Shown: in pieces, positions 25,796-35,651 of the stretch | Position numbering within the stretch: position 1 is the first letter of the stretch | Layout: each line of letters starts with the position of its first letter | Source of the DNA: Pseudomonas reinekei | Lineage (GTDB): Bacteria > Pseudomonadota > Gammaproteobacteria > Pseudomonadales > Pseudomonadaceae | Direction: 5' to 3' | Length of the DNA stretch: 64,000 nt | NCBI RefSeq assembly: GCF_001945365.1 | Contig: NZ_MSTQ01000004.1 | Location: 310,001-374,000, forward strand | Notes under the pieces: model-generated | Database searches by the model: none | What the model was told of the DNA's origin: nothing | The model's input: only the letters and a program-made list of their open reading frames with translations | Translations under genes and position numbers: made by a program

Positions 25796-27244
25796 TTAGC
25801 GCGGGAATGCTGGCGGGTTTACACCGGCCATGTCTTCCATCACGCGAACCACCTGGCAGCTGTAACCGAATTCGTTGTCGTACCAAACGTACAGAACAAC
25901 GCGGTTGTCTTGGGTGATGGTCGCTTCAGCGTCCACAACGCCTGCGTGGCGCGAGCCAACGAAGTCGGTGGAAACCACTTCCTGGGAGCTGACATAGTCG
26001 ATCTGCTTGTGCAGATCCGAGTGCATGGCCATCTGGCGCAGGTACTCGTTGATCTCTTCGCGAGTCGTGGCTTTTTCCAGGTTCAGGTTCAGGATAGCCA
26101 TCGACACGTTCGGCGTAGGCACGCGAATCGCGTTACCGGTCAGCTTGCCCTTGAGCACTGGCAGCGCCTTGGCGGCTGCGGTGGCAGCACCGGTCTCGGT
26201 GATGACCATGTTCAGCGGCGCGGCGCGGCCACGACGGCTGCCTTTGTGGAAGTTGTCGATCAGGTTTTGGTCGTTGGTGAACGAGTGAACGGTTTCGACG
26301 TGGCCGTTGACGATGCCGTACTTGTCATTCACGGCTTTCAGCACCGGCACGATGGCGTTGGTGGTGCAGGAAGCGGCCGAGATGATCTTGTCGTCAGGGG
26401 TGATTTCGCTGTGGTTGATGCCGTGCACGATGTTCTTCAGCGCGCCTTTGCCAGGTGCGGTAAGGATTACGCGGGCAGCGCCAGGGCAGGCAAGGTGTTG
26501 GCCCAGGCCGTCGGCGTCACGCCATACACCAGTGTTGTCGACGATCAGAGCGTTTTCGATGCCGTACTGGGTGTAGTCGACTTCGGCCGGGCTCTTGGCG
26601 TAGATAACCTGGATCAGGTTGCCGTTGGCGGTGATGGTGTTGTTGGCTTCGTCGATGGTGATGGTGCCGTCGAACGGACCATGAACCGAATCACGGCGCA
26701 GCAGGCTGGCACGTTTGACCAGATCGTTCTCGGCACCCTTGCGGACCACGATGGCGCGCAGACGCAGGCCATCGCCACCACCGGTTTTCTCGATCAGGAT
26801 GCGCGCCAGCAGACGGCCGATACGACCGAAGCCGTACAGGACAACGTCGGTGCCCTTGCGGGCGGAAGCGTTCTGTTGACCTACCACGTCAGCCAGTTCT
26901 TCACGGACGAACTGCTCGGCAGTACGGCCATTGCCTTCGGCCTTGAATTTGGCCGCCAGCTTGCCCAGGTCGACCGAAGCGGCGCCGAGCTTGAGCTCGC
27001 TCATTGCTTTGAGCAGCGGGAATGTTTCGTGGACGGACAGCTCGCTGTCGTCGGACTGACGGTGACGAGCAAAGCGGTGAGCTTTGAGAATCGCAATGAC
27101 TGAACGATTGATCAGGCTGCGGCCATAGATCGAGCTCACCACGTTGTTATTGCGGTAGAGCTGACCGATAAGCGGAATCATCGCTTCTGCGAGTGCTTCA
27201 CGGTCGATCCATTCACCAAGACACTGGTCGGGCTTCTGAGTCAC
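25796..27244 (-). CDS. gap: Glyceraldehyde-3-phosphate dehydrogenase with N-terminal extension
   Basis: About 482 residues from the GTG at 27244, which has GGAAGG 5 bp upstream; longer open frame exists but lacks such a site. Residues 1-127 are an extension before the Rossmann motif (VVLYGFGRIGRLLA). The catalytic Cys is in SAASCTTNAIVP, followed by HSFTNDQNL and WYDNEFGYS. Ordinary GapA is near 330-340 residues; this long form fits the second GAPDH of pseudomonads, which I recall beside mfd. It likely serves the gluconeogenic direction, by inference. mfd diverges from it. Confidence 0.92.
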   Translation of the reverse strand: MTQKPDQCLGEWIDREALAEAMIPLIGQLYRNNNVVSSIYGRSLINRSVIAILKAHRFARHRQSDDSELSVHETFPLLKAMSELKLGAASVDLGKLAAKFKAEGNGRTAEQFVREELADVVGQQNASARKGTDVVLYGFGRIGRLLARILIEKTGGGDGLRLRAIVVRKGAENDLVKRASLLRRDSVHGPFDGTITIDEANNTITANGNLIQVIYAKSPAEVDYTQYGIENALIVDNTGVWRDADGLGQHLACPGAARVILTAPGKGALKNIVHGINHSEITPDDKIISAASCTTNAIVPVLKAVNDKYGIVNGHVETVHSFTNDQNLIDNFHKGSRRGRAAPLNMVITETGAATAAAKALPVLKGKLTGNAIRVPTPNVSMAILNLNLEKATTREEINEYLRQMAMHSDLHKQIDYVSSQEVVSTDFVGSRHAGVVDAEATITQDNRVVLYVWYDNEFGYSCQVVRVMEDMAGVNPPAFPR

Positions 27245-27457
27245 GGGAACCTTCCACATGTAGGGGCAGAAAAAAGGGGCTACATTATGCCGCCGAGTGA
27301 CGCGTGTAGCAATGCGCGCCTGTCGTGCGATCAGTAACATTTTCCCGTTCAAAAAAATTGCACGGCGCTAAAGCCCAGTAAATACGGGGCTTTCAGAAGA
27401 GTCAATTTTTTGGAGGTATCGCTACCTTGTCCGTAACCCTCCGTAACACCTCTTCGT

Positions 27458-27521
27458 TTTACCACTACATAATTGGTTTTTTCCGGTAAAAAACCGCGGT
27501 TTTTTGTCTTTACCACTACAT
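27458..27521. promoter_or_regulatory. Repeat array in the gap/mfd divergent promoter region
   Basis: The 378-bp region 27245-27622 has no gene I accept. It contains two identical 13-bp repeats TTTACCACTACAT (27458-27470 and 27509-27521), 51 bp apart start to start (about five helical turns). Between them is a perfect 18-bp palindrome AAAAAACCGCGGTTTTTT (27488-27505), whose left half can instead pair with GGTTTTTT at 27475-27482. This looks like an operator array for gap, mfd or both. Confidence 0.55.
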
Positions 27522-27622
27522 TTCGTCAAACCTGCGTAATAGACACAGTCTGCAACTGACAGGCGGCACTCCGGACCGCTACAATTACCGACTTTGTCGC
27601 AACGCTTGGAGCTCAACCTTCC

Positions 27623-30600
27623 GTGCCCGTTCTGCGTCTACCGCTTCTCCCTGCCGCGGCAGGTAAACAGCACTGGGGCAACCTGCCCGGTGCCGCCCTG
27701 AGCCTGGCCATCGCCGAGGCTGCCAGCGCTGCCAAGCGCTTTACCCTGCTGCTCACAGCCGACAGCCAAAGTGCCGAACGGCTGGAACAGGAGCTGGGTT
27801 TCTTCGCCCCGGATTTGCCTGTGCTGCATTTCCCTGACTGGGAAACCCTGCCCTACGACCTGTTCTCGCCGCATCAGGACATCATCTCCCAGCGCATCGC
27901 CAGCCTGTACCGGCTGCCGGAACTGAGCCATGGCGTGCTGGTCGTGCCGATCACCACGGCCCTGCACCGCCTGGCGCCGACTAAATTCCTGCTGGGCAGC
28001 AGCCTGGTGCTGGATGTCGGGCAAAAGCTCGACGTCGAGCAAATGCGCACCCGGCTGGAAGCCACCGGTTATCGTTATGTCGATACCGTGTACGAACACG
28101 GTGAATTCACCGTGCGCGGCTCGCTGATCGACTTGTTCCCGATGGGCAGCAAACTGCCGTATCGCATCGACCTGTTCGACGACGAAATCGAAACCCTGCG
28201 CACCTTCGACCCGGAGAACCAGCGCTCCATCGACAAGGTCGAATCGGTCAAGCTGCTGCCGGCCAAGGAATTCCCGCTGCAAAAAGAAGCCGTCACGCGC
28301 TTCAAGGCACGCTTTCGCGAACGCTTCGATGTCGACTTCCGTCGCTGTCCGATCTTTCAGGACTTGAGCAGCGGAATCACCCCCGCCGGTATCGAGTACT
28401 ACCTGCCATTGTTCTTCGAAGAAACTTCTACCCTGTTCGATTACCTGCCCCAGGACACACAAGTGTTCTCCCTGCCAGGCATCGAACAAGCGGCAGAAAA
28501 CTTCTGGAATGACGTCCGCAATCGCTATGAAGAGCGCCGCGTCGATCCGTCCCGTCCTTTATTACCGCCCGCCGAGCTGTTCCTGCCGGTCGAAGACTGC
28601 TTCGCGCGCCTGAAAAACTGGCCGCGCGTGGTGGCCAGTCAACAGGATGTAGAAAGCGGCGCGGGCCGCGAGCGCTTCCCCGCTCGCGAGTTGCCGAACC
28701 TGGCGATCGAAGCCAAGGCCACCCAGCCATTGGCGGCACTGGCAGGATTCCTCGACGAGTTCCCCGGTCGCGTGCTGTTCACCGCCGAATCTGCGGGCCG
28801 TCGCGAAGTGTTGCTGGAACTGCTGGAACGCTTGAAGCTGCGACCAAAGACCGTCGATAGCTGGCCGGACTTTGTCGCCGGCAAAGAACGCCTGGCGATC
28901 ACCATCGCGCCGCTGGATGAAGGCTTGTTGCTGGACGACCCAGCCTTGGCGCTGGTGGCCGAAAGCCCGCTGTTCGGTCAGCGCGTGATGCAACGCCGTC
29001 GCCGCGAAAAACGCGCCGACGCCAACAACGACGCCGTCATCAAGAACCTCACCGAGCTGCGCGAAGGTGCGCCGGTGGTGCATATCGACCACGGTGTCGG
29101 TCGCTACCTCGGTCTCGCGACCCTGGAAATCGACAGCCAGACCGCCGAATTCCTCGCCCTGGAATACGCCGAGGGCGCCAAGCTTTACGTCCCGGTGGCC
29201 AACCTGCACTTGATCGCCCGTTACACCGGCAGCGACGACGCACTGGCCCCGCTACATCGCCTCGGCTCCGAAACCTGGCAGAAAGCCAAGCGCAAGGCTG
29301 CCGAGCAGGTGCGCGATGTGGCGGCCGAGTTGCTCGACATCTACGCCCGCCGCGCCGCCCGCGAAGGCTATGCCTTTGCTGACCCGAAAGCCGACTACGC
29401 CACCTTCAGCGCCGGTTTCCCGTTCGAAGAAACCCCCGATCAGCAAACCACCATCGAAGCCGTGCGCGAAGACATGCTGGCGCCCAAACCGATGGACCGA
29501 CTGGTGTGCGGTGACGTGGGCTTCGGCAAGACCGAAGTGGCGATGCGCGCCGCGTTTATCGCCGTGCATGGCGGCAAGCAAGTGGCGATCCTGGTGCCGA
29601 CCACCCTGCTCGCCCAACAACACTACAACAGCTTCCGCGACCGCTTTGCCGACTGGCCAGTGACCGTGGAAGTGATGAGCCGCTTCAAATCGACCAAAGA
29701 AGTCAACGCAGCCGTGGCGGATTTGGCCGAAGGCAAGATCGATATCGTCATCGGCACGCACAAGCTGCTGCAGGACGACGTGAAGATCAAAAACCTCGGC
29801 CTGGTGATCATCGACGAGGAACACCGTTTCGGCGTGCGCCAGAAAGAACAGCTCAAAGCCCTGCGCAGTGAAGTCGATATCCTGACCCTGACCGCTACGC
29901 CGATTCCGCGCACGCTGAACATGGCGGTGTCGGGCATGCGCGACTTGTCGATCATCGCCACGCCACCGGCCCGACGCCTGTCGGTTCGCACGTTTGTCAT
30001 GGAGCAGAACAAGAGCACGGTCAAAGAAGCCCTGCTGCGTGAACTGCTGCGTGGCGGCCAGGTTTATTACCTGCACAACGACGTGAAGACCATCGAGAAG
30101 TGCGCCGCCGACCTCGCCGAACTGGTACCGGAAGCACGGATCGGCATCGGTCACGGGCAGATGCGCGAACGCGAACTCGAACAGGTGATGAGCGACTTCT
30201 ACCACAAGCGCTTCAACGTACTGATTGCTTCGACCATCATCGAGACCGGCATCGACGTGCCGAGCGCCAACACCATCATCATCGAGCGTGCCGACAAATT
30301 CGGCCTGGCGCAGTTGCACCAGTTGCGCGGCCGGGTCGGGCGCAGCCACCACCAGGCGTACGCCTACCTGTTGACGCCGCCGCGCCAGCAAATCACCACG
30401 GACGCGGAAAAGCGCCTGGAAGCGATTGCCAACACCCAGGATCTCGGCGCGGGCTTCGTGCTGGCCACCAACGACCTGGAGATCCGTGGCGCCGGGGAAT
30501 TGCTCGGCGATGGCCAGAGCGGGCAAATCCAGGCGGTCGGCTTCACGCTGTACATGGAAATGCTCGAGCGCGCGGTGAAGTCGATCCGCAAGGGCGAGCA

Positions 30601-31072
30601 GCCGAACCTCGATCAACCGCTGGGCGGTGGTCCGGAAGTCAACTTGCGCGTACCGGCATTGATTCCCGAAGACTATCTGCCGGACGTTCACGCCCGCCTG
30701 ATTCTCTACAAGCGCATTGCCTCGGCCACCGATGAGGAAGGCCTCAAGGATTTGCAGGTGGAGATGATCGACCGCTTTGGCCTGCTGCCGGAGCCGACCA
30801 AGAACCTGATGCGCATCACCGCCCTGAAATTGCAGGCTGAATTGCTGGGCATCAAGAAAGTCGATGGCGGCCCGCAAGGTGGGCGCATCGAGTTCGCGGC
30901 GCAAACTCCGGTGGACCCGTTGACCCTGATCAAACTGATCCAGAGCCAGCCAAAACGCTACAAATTCGAAGGGGCCACGATGTTTAAGTTCCAGGTCCCG
31001 ATGGAGCGCCCGGAAGAGCGCTTTAATACTGTAGAGGCGCTGTTCGAGCGCCTCACTCCGAAAACTGCTTGA
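27623..31072 (+). CDS. mfd: Transcription-repair coupling factor Mfd
   Basis: A 1149-residue full-length Mfd that removes stalled RNA polymerase and recruits UvrA for transcription-coupled repair. The UvrB-like N-terminal module spans about 1-350, the RNA polymerase-interacting domain is near 475-545, and the RecG-like translocase follows with Walker A (GDVGFGKTEVAMRAAF), DEEHRFG box, TATPIPRT and QLRGRVGRS. The TRCF C-terminal regulatory domain ends the protein. The start is GTG at 27623 with GGAG upstream. The csiV-like gene follows after 10 bp. Confidence 0.97.
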   Translation: MPVLRLPLLPAAAGKQHWGNLPGAALSLAIAEAASAAKRFTLLLTADSQSAERLEQELGFFAPDLPVLHFPDWETLPYDLFSPHQDIISQRIASLYRLPELSHGVLVVPITTALHRLAPTKFLLGSSLVLDVGQKLDVEQMRTRLEATGYRYVDTVYEHGEFTVRGSLIDLFPMGSKLPYRIDLFDDEIETLRTFDPENQRSIDKVESVKLLPAKEFPLQKEAVTRFKARFRERFDVDFRRCPIFQDLSSGITPAGIEYYLPLFFEETSTLFDYLPQDTQVFSLPGIEQAAENFWNDVRNRYEERRVDPSRPLLPPAELFLPVEDCFARLKNWPRVVASQQDVESGAGRERFPARELPNLAIEAKATQPLAALAGFLDEFPGRVLFTAESAGRREVLLELLERLKLRPKTVDSWPDFVAGKERLAITIAPLDEGLLLDDPALALVAESPLFGQRVMQRRRREKRADANNDAVIKNLTELREGAPVVHIDHGVGRYLGLATLEIDSQTAEFLALEYAEGAKLYVPVANLHLIARYTGSDDALAPLHRLGSETWQKAKRKAAEQVRDVAAELLDIYARRAAREGYAFADPKADYATFSAGFPFEETPDQQTTIEAVREDMLAPKPMDRLVCGDVGFGKTEVAMRAAFIAVHGGKQVAILVPTTLLAQQHYNSFRDRFADWPVTVEVMSRFKSTKEVNAAVADLAEGKIDIVIGTHKLLQDDVKIKNLGLVIIDEEHRFGVRQKEQLKALRSEVDILTLTATPIPRTLNMAVSGMRDLSIIATPPARRLSVRTFVMEQNKSTVKEALLRELLRGGQVYYLHNDVKTIEKCAADLAELVPEARIGIGHGQMRERELEQVMSDFYHKRFNVLIASTIIETGIDVPSANTIIIERADKFGLAQLHQLRGRVGRSHHQAYAYLLTPPRQQITTDAEKRLEAIANTQDLGAGFVLATNDLEIRGAGELLGDGQSGQIQAVGFTLYMEMLERAVKSIRKGEQPNLDQPLGGGPEVNLRVPALIPEDYLPDVHARLILYKRIASATDEEGLKDLQVEMIDRFGLLPEPTKNLMRITALKLQAELLGIKKVDGGPQGGRIEFAAQTPVDPLTLIKLIQSQPKRYKFEGATMFKFQVPMERPEERFNTVEALFERLTPKTA

Positions 31073-31082
31073 AGGACGCCGC

Positions 31083-31649
31083 ATGCGCCTGTTTCGCTCA
31101 CTGACCTTGCTGATGACTTTGGTCGCACCTACGGCGTTTGCCGATGACCTGTATCAGGTCGAAATGATTCTGGTCCGTCAAAACGCCGTGCCGGCGATTG
31201 TCAGCCGTGCCGCACCGGAAGACTGGGACGCTGGCGCCAAGCGCATCGATCCTGAGAGTTTTCGCACGCCAAGCCTCAACCCAGAAGTGGAAAAACTCAC
31301 CGCCAGCAACGACTACAGCGTCCTGATGCACAAGGCATGGCAGCAGATGCTTGGCGAATCCCCGGTCAAAGTGGCGATCAGTGATGGCAAGGAGCAGTTC
31401 GGTCAATTCCCGATCGAAGGCACCCTCGACCTGAAACTCGGGCGCTTCACCGATGTTGGCGCCGACTTCTGGGTCAACCAGTTCAACGCAGACGGCCTGG
31501 TGACCGCCAGCGAACGCCTGAAACAGGAAAGCCATACCAAAAACGGCCAACTGAACTTCCTCGACGCCGGCCACCTCGGCTTGCTGATCAAGATCACTTC
31601 ATTGACGGCGCCCGCTCCCCGGGAAGCCCCTGAAGTCGTCCCTGACTGA
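31083..31649 (+). CDS. CsiV-like periplasmic protein
   Basis: A 188-residue exported protein with a signal peptide (MRLFRSLTLLMTLVAPTAFA). The mature start DDLYQVEMILVRQN and later GTLDLKLGRF plus SHTKNGQLNFLDAGHLGLLIKI fit the CsiV family, described in Vibrio as a peptidoglycan-binding protein; in pseudomonads its role is unknown. It follows mfd by 10 bp and is followed by the SNF2 helicase after 11 bp, so all three are probably co-transcribed. The family call is from pattern memory. Confidence 0.75.
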   Translation: MRLFRSLTLLMTLVAPTAFADDLYQVEMILVRQNAVPAIVSRAAPEDWDAGAKRIDPESFRTPSLNPEVEKLTASNDYSVLMHKAWQQMLGESPVKVAISDGKEQFGQFPIEGTLDLKLGRFTDVGADFWVNQFNADGLVTASERLKQESHTKNGQLNFLDAGHLGLLIKITSLTAPAPREAPEVVPD

Positions 31650-31660
31650 TTGAAGTCCCC

Positions 31661-34354
31661 ATGTCCGCGACCCTGAGCAAACCCCTGGCACCTTCCTGGG
31701 TCAGCCGATTCAAGGAACAGAGCCTGGAGCGTGGCCGGCGCTACGCACTGGAGAACCGCGTCAGGATCGTCGAGGCCGGCGACGCCACCATCATCGCGGC
31801 CTGCGAAGGCTCTGGCGGTAATGTTTACCGTCAGACCATTCGCTTGCGCGAGTCAGCCAAAGGCACCCTGCTGATGGTTGATGCCCTCTGCTCCTGTCCG
31901 GTTCACAGCAACTGCAAACACTGCGCAGCGGTACTGCTGCAAGTGCAGGAAACCCTCGACTACCCCGCCGCTGCCAAAGACGCCGAACTGCTGGAAAAGC
32001 TCCAGGCCGTGCTGGAGAACCGCAGTCCCAAGGCACCACCGCAAGTCATGGTGGACAACGTGCAACCCGTGCCGCGCCTGTGGCTGGCGAGCATCGAGTT
32101 CAGTGCGTTCGAGCCGCGCAATGGACGCATGCAGCGCTACATCCAGCACCGGGCTGCGCTGTCCTTCAGGTATCTGGACGAATACGTTTCCGGGCAAAAA
32201 AACACTGACATCCTGATCCGCCAGGAAACACAGACCTTACGGATAAAACGTCACCCGGAAGTGGAACAGTCCTACCGCGAACAGTTACGAATCCTCGGTT
32301 TCAAAATCGCCACCCGCCAGAGCAAGGCCCTGCCGGAAAGCGCCGGGGAATTGTTCGAGATGGTCAATGACAGCGCCTGGCTGACCTTCACCCTAAACGA
32401 ATTGCCCAAGCTCCGGACTCAAGGCTGGGAGCTGCAGATCAATGAGGACTTCGGCTTCGACCTGACGGCAGTGGACGATTGGTACGCCACGGTAGAACAA
32501 GCACCCGAGCGCGACTGGTTCGACCTGGAACTGGGAATCATCGTCAACGGCGAGCGACTGAGCCTGCTACCGATCCTGCTGAACCTGATGCGCTCGCACA
32601 CCGAACTCCTCAATCCGGAACGGCTGGCCCGACGTCGCGACGACGAACTGATCCTGGTGAACATCCCAAACCGACCGAACTCCGAATACGGCCCCCTGCA
32701 AGTGGCCCTGCCCTTCGGCCGCTTGAAACCGGTGCTGGCAACGCTGGGCGAGTTCTATCTGCAGGAGCCAGGCGAAACCACCTTACGCTTGAGCAAGGCG
32801 GATGCCACGCGCCTGAATCCACTGGAAGACCTGCCCCTGCTCTGGGAGGGGGGCGAGCAAATCCGCACCTTTGCCCAGCGCCTGCGCGACATCAAGGATT
32901 ACACCGCGACGGCGCCGCAAGGCCTGAACGCAACGTTGCGACCCTATCAGCTCGAGGGCTTGAGCTGGATGCAATCGCTGCGGCAGCTGGAGGTTGGCGG
33001 GATTCTCGCGGACGACATGGGCCTGGGAAAAACCCTGCAAACCCTGGCGCATATACTCACCGAGAAAATTGCCGGCCGCCTCGACCGCCCTTGCATGGTG
33101 GTGATGCCGACCAGCCTGATCCCCAACTGGCTCGACGAAGCGGCGCACTTCACGCCGCAGCTCAAAGTATTGGCACTGTACGGCGCCAGTCGTAAAAAAC
33201 ATTTCGAGCACCTGGCGGATTACGACCTCATCCTGACCACCTATGCACTGCTGCCCAAGGATGTCGAACGTCTGGCCTCCCAGCCGCTGCATGTATTGGT
33301 GCTGGATGAAGCGCAATACATCAAGAACCCGAACAGCAAGGCCGCACAGGCCGCCCGGGAACTGAACGCCCGCCAGCGCTTGTGCTTGAGCGGCACGCCT
33401 CTGGAAAACCACTTGGGTGAGCTGTGGTCGCTGTTTCACTTCCTGCTGCCGGGCTGGCTCGGCGATGTGAAAAGCTTCAATCGTGATTACCGCGTGCCGA
33501 TTGAAAAGCGCACCAGCGAAGTGAGGCTTCAGCACCTCAACGGCCGGATCAAACCGTTCCTGTTACGCCGAACCAAGGAGCAGGTGGCCACCGAACTGCC
33601 GCCGAAAACCGAAATCATCCACTGGGTCGAGCTCAACGAAGCCCAGCGCGACATGTACGAAACCATGCGCCTGGCCATGGACAAGAAAGTCCGCGACGAG
33701 ATCACCCGCAAAGGCGTGGCCCGCAGTCAGATCATTATTCTTGAGGCGCTGTTGAAGTTGCGTCAGGTGTGCTGTGATTTGCGTCTGGTCAATGACGCAA
33801 CCCTACCGGCGCGCGGTAGTACGTCAGGCAAGCTAGACAGCCTGATGGAGATGCTCGAAGAGTTGTTTGAGGAAGGCCGAAGGATTTTGCTGTTCTCGCA
33901 GTTCACCTCCATGTTGTCGCTCATCGAAGACGAACTGAAAAAACGCGGGGTGGCTTACGCATTGTTGACCGGTCAGACCCGCGACCGACGAACGCCCGTG
34001 AAAGACTTTCAAAGCGGCAAGCGTCAGATTTTTCTGATCAGTTTGAAGGCAGGTGGTGTTGGCCTGAACCTGACAGAAGCAGACACCGTGATTCACTACG
34101 ACCCATGGTGGAATCCGGCTACGGAAAATCAGGCGACGGACCGTGCGTATCGCATCGGCCAGGAAAAGCCGGTGTTCGTCTACAAGCTGATTGCGCGCGG
34201 CACGGTGGAAGAGAAAATTCAGCATCTGCAGAAGGAAAAATCCGATCTGGCAGCGGGCGTACTGGATGGCCGTCAGGCCGGGGACTGGAAACTGCAAAAC
34301 GATGATATCGAGGCGTTGTTTGCGCCGTTGCCGGACAAACTTGAAAAGCGCTGA
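31661..34354 (+). CDS. SNF2-family helicase with SWIM zinc finger
   Basis: An 897-residue protein. Near the N-terminus is a SWIM zinc finger CxCx5CxH (Cys77, Cys79, Cys85, His87). Residues 150-400 are uncharacterised. The SNF2 ATPase follows: Walker A (ADDMGLGKTLQTLAH), the DEAQ box (LDEAQYIKN), SGTPLENHLGELWSLF, and C-terminal helicase motifs (FLISLKAGGVGLNL, TDRAYRIGQ). Such proteins move along DNA and remodel protein-DNA complexes, but the target is unknown. It sits in the mfd operon and precedes a REPIN. Confidence 0.92.
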   Translation: MSATLSKPLAPSWVSRFKEQSLERGRRYALENRVRIVEAGDATIIAACEGSGGNVYRQTIRLRESAKGTLLMVDALCSCPVHSNCKHCAAVLLQVQETLDYPAAAKDAELLEKLQAVLENRSPKAPPQVMVDNVQPVPRLWLASIEFSAFEPRNGRMQRYIQHRAALSFRYLDEYVSGQKNTDILIRQETQTLRIKRHPEVEQSYREQLRILGFKIATRQSKALPESAGELFEMVNDSAWLTFTLNELPKLRTQGWELQINEDFGFDLTAVDDWYATVEQAPERDWFDLELGIIVNGERLSLLPILLNLMRSHTELLNPERLARRRDDELILVNIPNRPNSEYGPLQVALPFGRLKPVLATLGEFYLQEPGETTLRLSKADATRLNPLEDLPLLWEGGEQIRTFAQRLRDIKDYTATAPQGLNATLRPYQLEGLSWMQSLRQLEVGGILADDMGLGKTLQTLAHILTEKIAGRLDRPCMVVMPTSLIPNWLDEAAHFTPQLKVLALYGASRKKHFEHLADYDLILTTYALLPKDVERLASQPLHVLVLDEAQYIKNPNSKAAQAARELNARQRLCLSGTPLENHLGELWSLFHFLLPGWLGDVKSFNRDYRVPIEKRTSEVRLQHLNGRIKPFLLRRTKEQVATELPPKTEIIHWVELNEAQRDMYETMRLAMDKKVRDEITRKGVARSQIIILEALLKLRQVCCDLRLVNDATLPARGSTSGKLDSLMEMLEELFEEGRRILLFSQFTSMLSLIEDELKKRGVAYALLTGQTRDRRTPVKDFQSGKRQIFLISLKAGGVGLNLTEADTVIHYDPWWNPATENQATDRAYRIGQEKPVFVYKLIARGTVEEKIQHLQKEKSDLAAGVLDGRQAGDWKLQNDDIEALFAPLPDKLEKR

Positions 34355-34378
34355 GAGCCTTTGCGTCTGAACCGACAT

Positions 34379-34478
34379 TATCGCGAGCAGGCTCGATCCT
34401 ACAGTGGTGTTGTGTCGGCCTGGTTCTTGAGGCTGAACACCCATCAAATTGTAGGAGCGAGGCTGCTCGCAACGGGGT
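34379..34478. repeat. REPIN between the SNF2 gene and nagZ
   Basis: Inverted arms TATCGCGAGCAGGCTCGATC (34379-34398) and TGTAGGAGCGAGGCTGCTCG (34450-34469) flank a 50-bp middle, in the gap between converging genes. Confidence 0.75.
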
Positions 34479-34482
34479 CTAC

Positions 34483-35493
34483 TCAATCAATCAGCTGAGC
34501 CTCTTTCAACGCACCGACCGCAGCCAACCAACGTGGATCCTGACGGTAGTCGGTGCTGGCAAACGACTGACCACGCATCCGCGCGATACGCGCTGAAGGC
34601 TTGACCTTCAGACGTTGCGCGGCACTCAGGGCCAGCTCGGCGGCAGCACGATCGTTGCACACCAGGCCCATGTCGCAACCCGCCGTCAGCGCCGCTTCGA
34701 TACGACTGGCGGCATCGCCAACGACATGAGCGCCAGCCATGGACAGGTCATCGCTGAAAATCACACCGTCGAACTGCAACTCACCACGCAGAATGTCCTG
34801 CAACCAGCGGCGAGAGAAGCCGGCAGGCTGGGAATCGACTTGCGGGTAAATCACATGGGCTGGCATGACAGCGGCCAGTTGCTTGCTCAACCTGGCGAAC
34901 GGCACCAGGTCATTGGCACGGATTTCGTCGAGGCTACGCTCGTCGTTCGGGATCGCGACGTGAGAATCCGCCTCAGCCCAACCATGACCGGGGAAATGTT
35001 TGCCTGTGGCCGCCATGCCAGCGTTGTTCATGCCGCGAATGAATGCGCCAGCCAGCAACGCAGCACGCTGCGGGTCGCCTTCGAAGGAGCGAGTACCGAC
35101 CACCGCGCTGCGCTGGTAATCGAGGTCCAGCACCGGCGCAAAGCTCAGGTCCAGGCCAACCGCCAGCACCTCGGTGGCCATGATCCAGCCGCACTGCTCA
35201 GCCAGGTATTCGGCATTCGGGTTATCGGCAATCGCACGCATGGCGGGCAACCGGATAAATCCCTGACGCAGCCGCTGAACCCGCCCGCCCTCCTGATCCA
35301 CCGCCAGCAGCAGATCGGGGCGAATGGCACGAATCGATGCGCTCAGCTCCCGCACCTGACGCGGGTGCTCGATGTTGCGGGCAAAAATGATCAGGCCGCC
35401 CACTTCGGGCTGACGCAACAATTGGCGATCTTCAGCCGTCAGCCAGGTACCGGCGACGTCCACCATCAACGAGCCTTGCAGGCCAGCAGTCAT
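34483..35493 (-). CDS. nagZ: Beta-N-acetylhexosaminidase NagZ
   Basis: A 336-residue GH3 cytosolic enzyme that removes GlcNAc from anhydro-muropeptides during cell-wall recycling and so affects AmpC beta-lactamase induction. The GH3 motif KHFPGHG (165-171) with the Asp/His dyad (Asp176, His178) and the nucleophile in IFSDDLSMAG (near residue 249) are visible, as is AVDQEGGRVQRLR. No signal peptide is present. psrA is upstream on the same strand, with a 158-bp gap. Confidence 0.95.
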   Translation of the reverse strand: MTAGLQGSLMVDVAGTWLTAEDRQLLRQPEVGGLIIFARNIEHPRQVRELSASIRAIRPDLLLAVDQEGGRVQRLRQGFIRLPAMRAIADNPNAEYLAEQCGWIMATEVLAVGLDLSFAPVLDLDYQRSAVVGTRSFEGDPQRAALLAGAFIRGMNNAGMAATGKHFPGHGWAEADSHVAIPNDERSLDEIRANDLVPFARLSKQLAAVMPAHVIYPQVDSQPAGFSRRWLQDILRGELQFDGVIFSDDLSMAGAHVVGDAASRIEAALTAGCDMGLVCNDRAAAELALSAAQRLKVKPSARIARMRGQSFASTDYRQDPRWLAAVGALKEAQLID

Positions 35494-35651
35494 AGAGATT
35501 CCTTGATAACGATAAACCCGGCTCGCGCCAAATCGCCACCGTGGGCAGTGCCCGGTAGTTCGGCGACATTACTGGGGAGCGGGTTCAGAACGAGAGTCGG
35601 CATGGGCGGCTAGCTTAGCGGATGTAAGCTGCGTCGCCCACCCGTGAGCGG

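Noticed and set aside
27422..27616. Cysteine-rich 64-residue minus-strand open frame between gap and mfd
   Set aside because: It overlaps the repeat/palindrome array, and its repeated CSGK segments come from the 13-bp DNA repeats. Codon use is not Pseudomonas-like.
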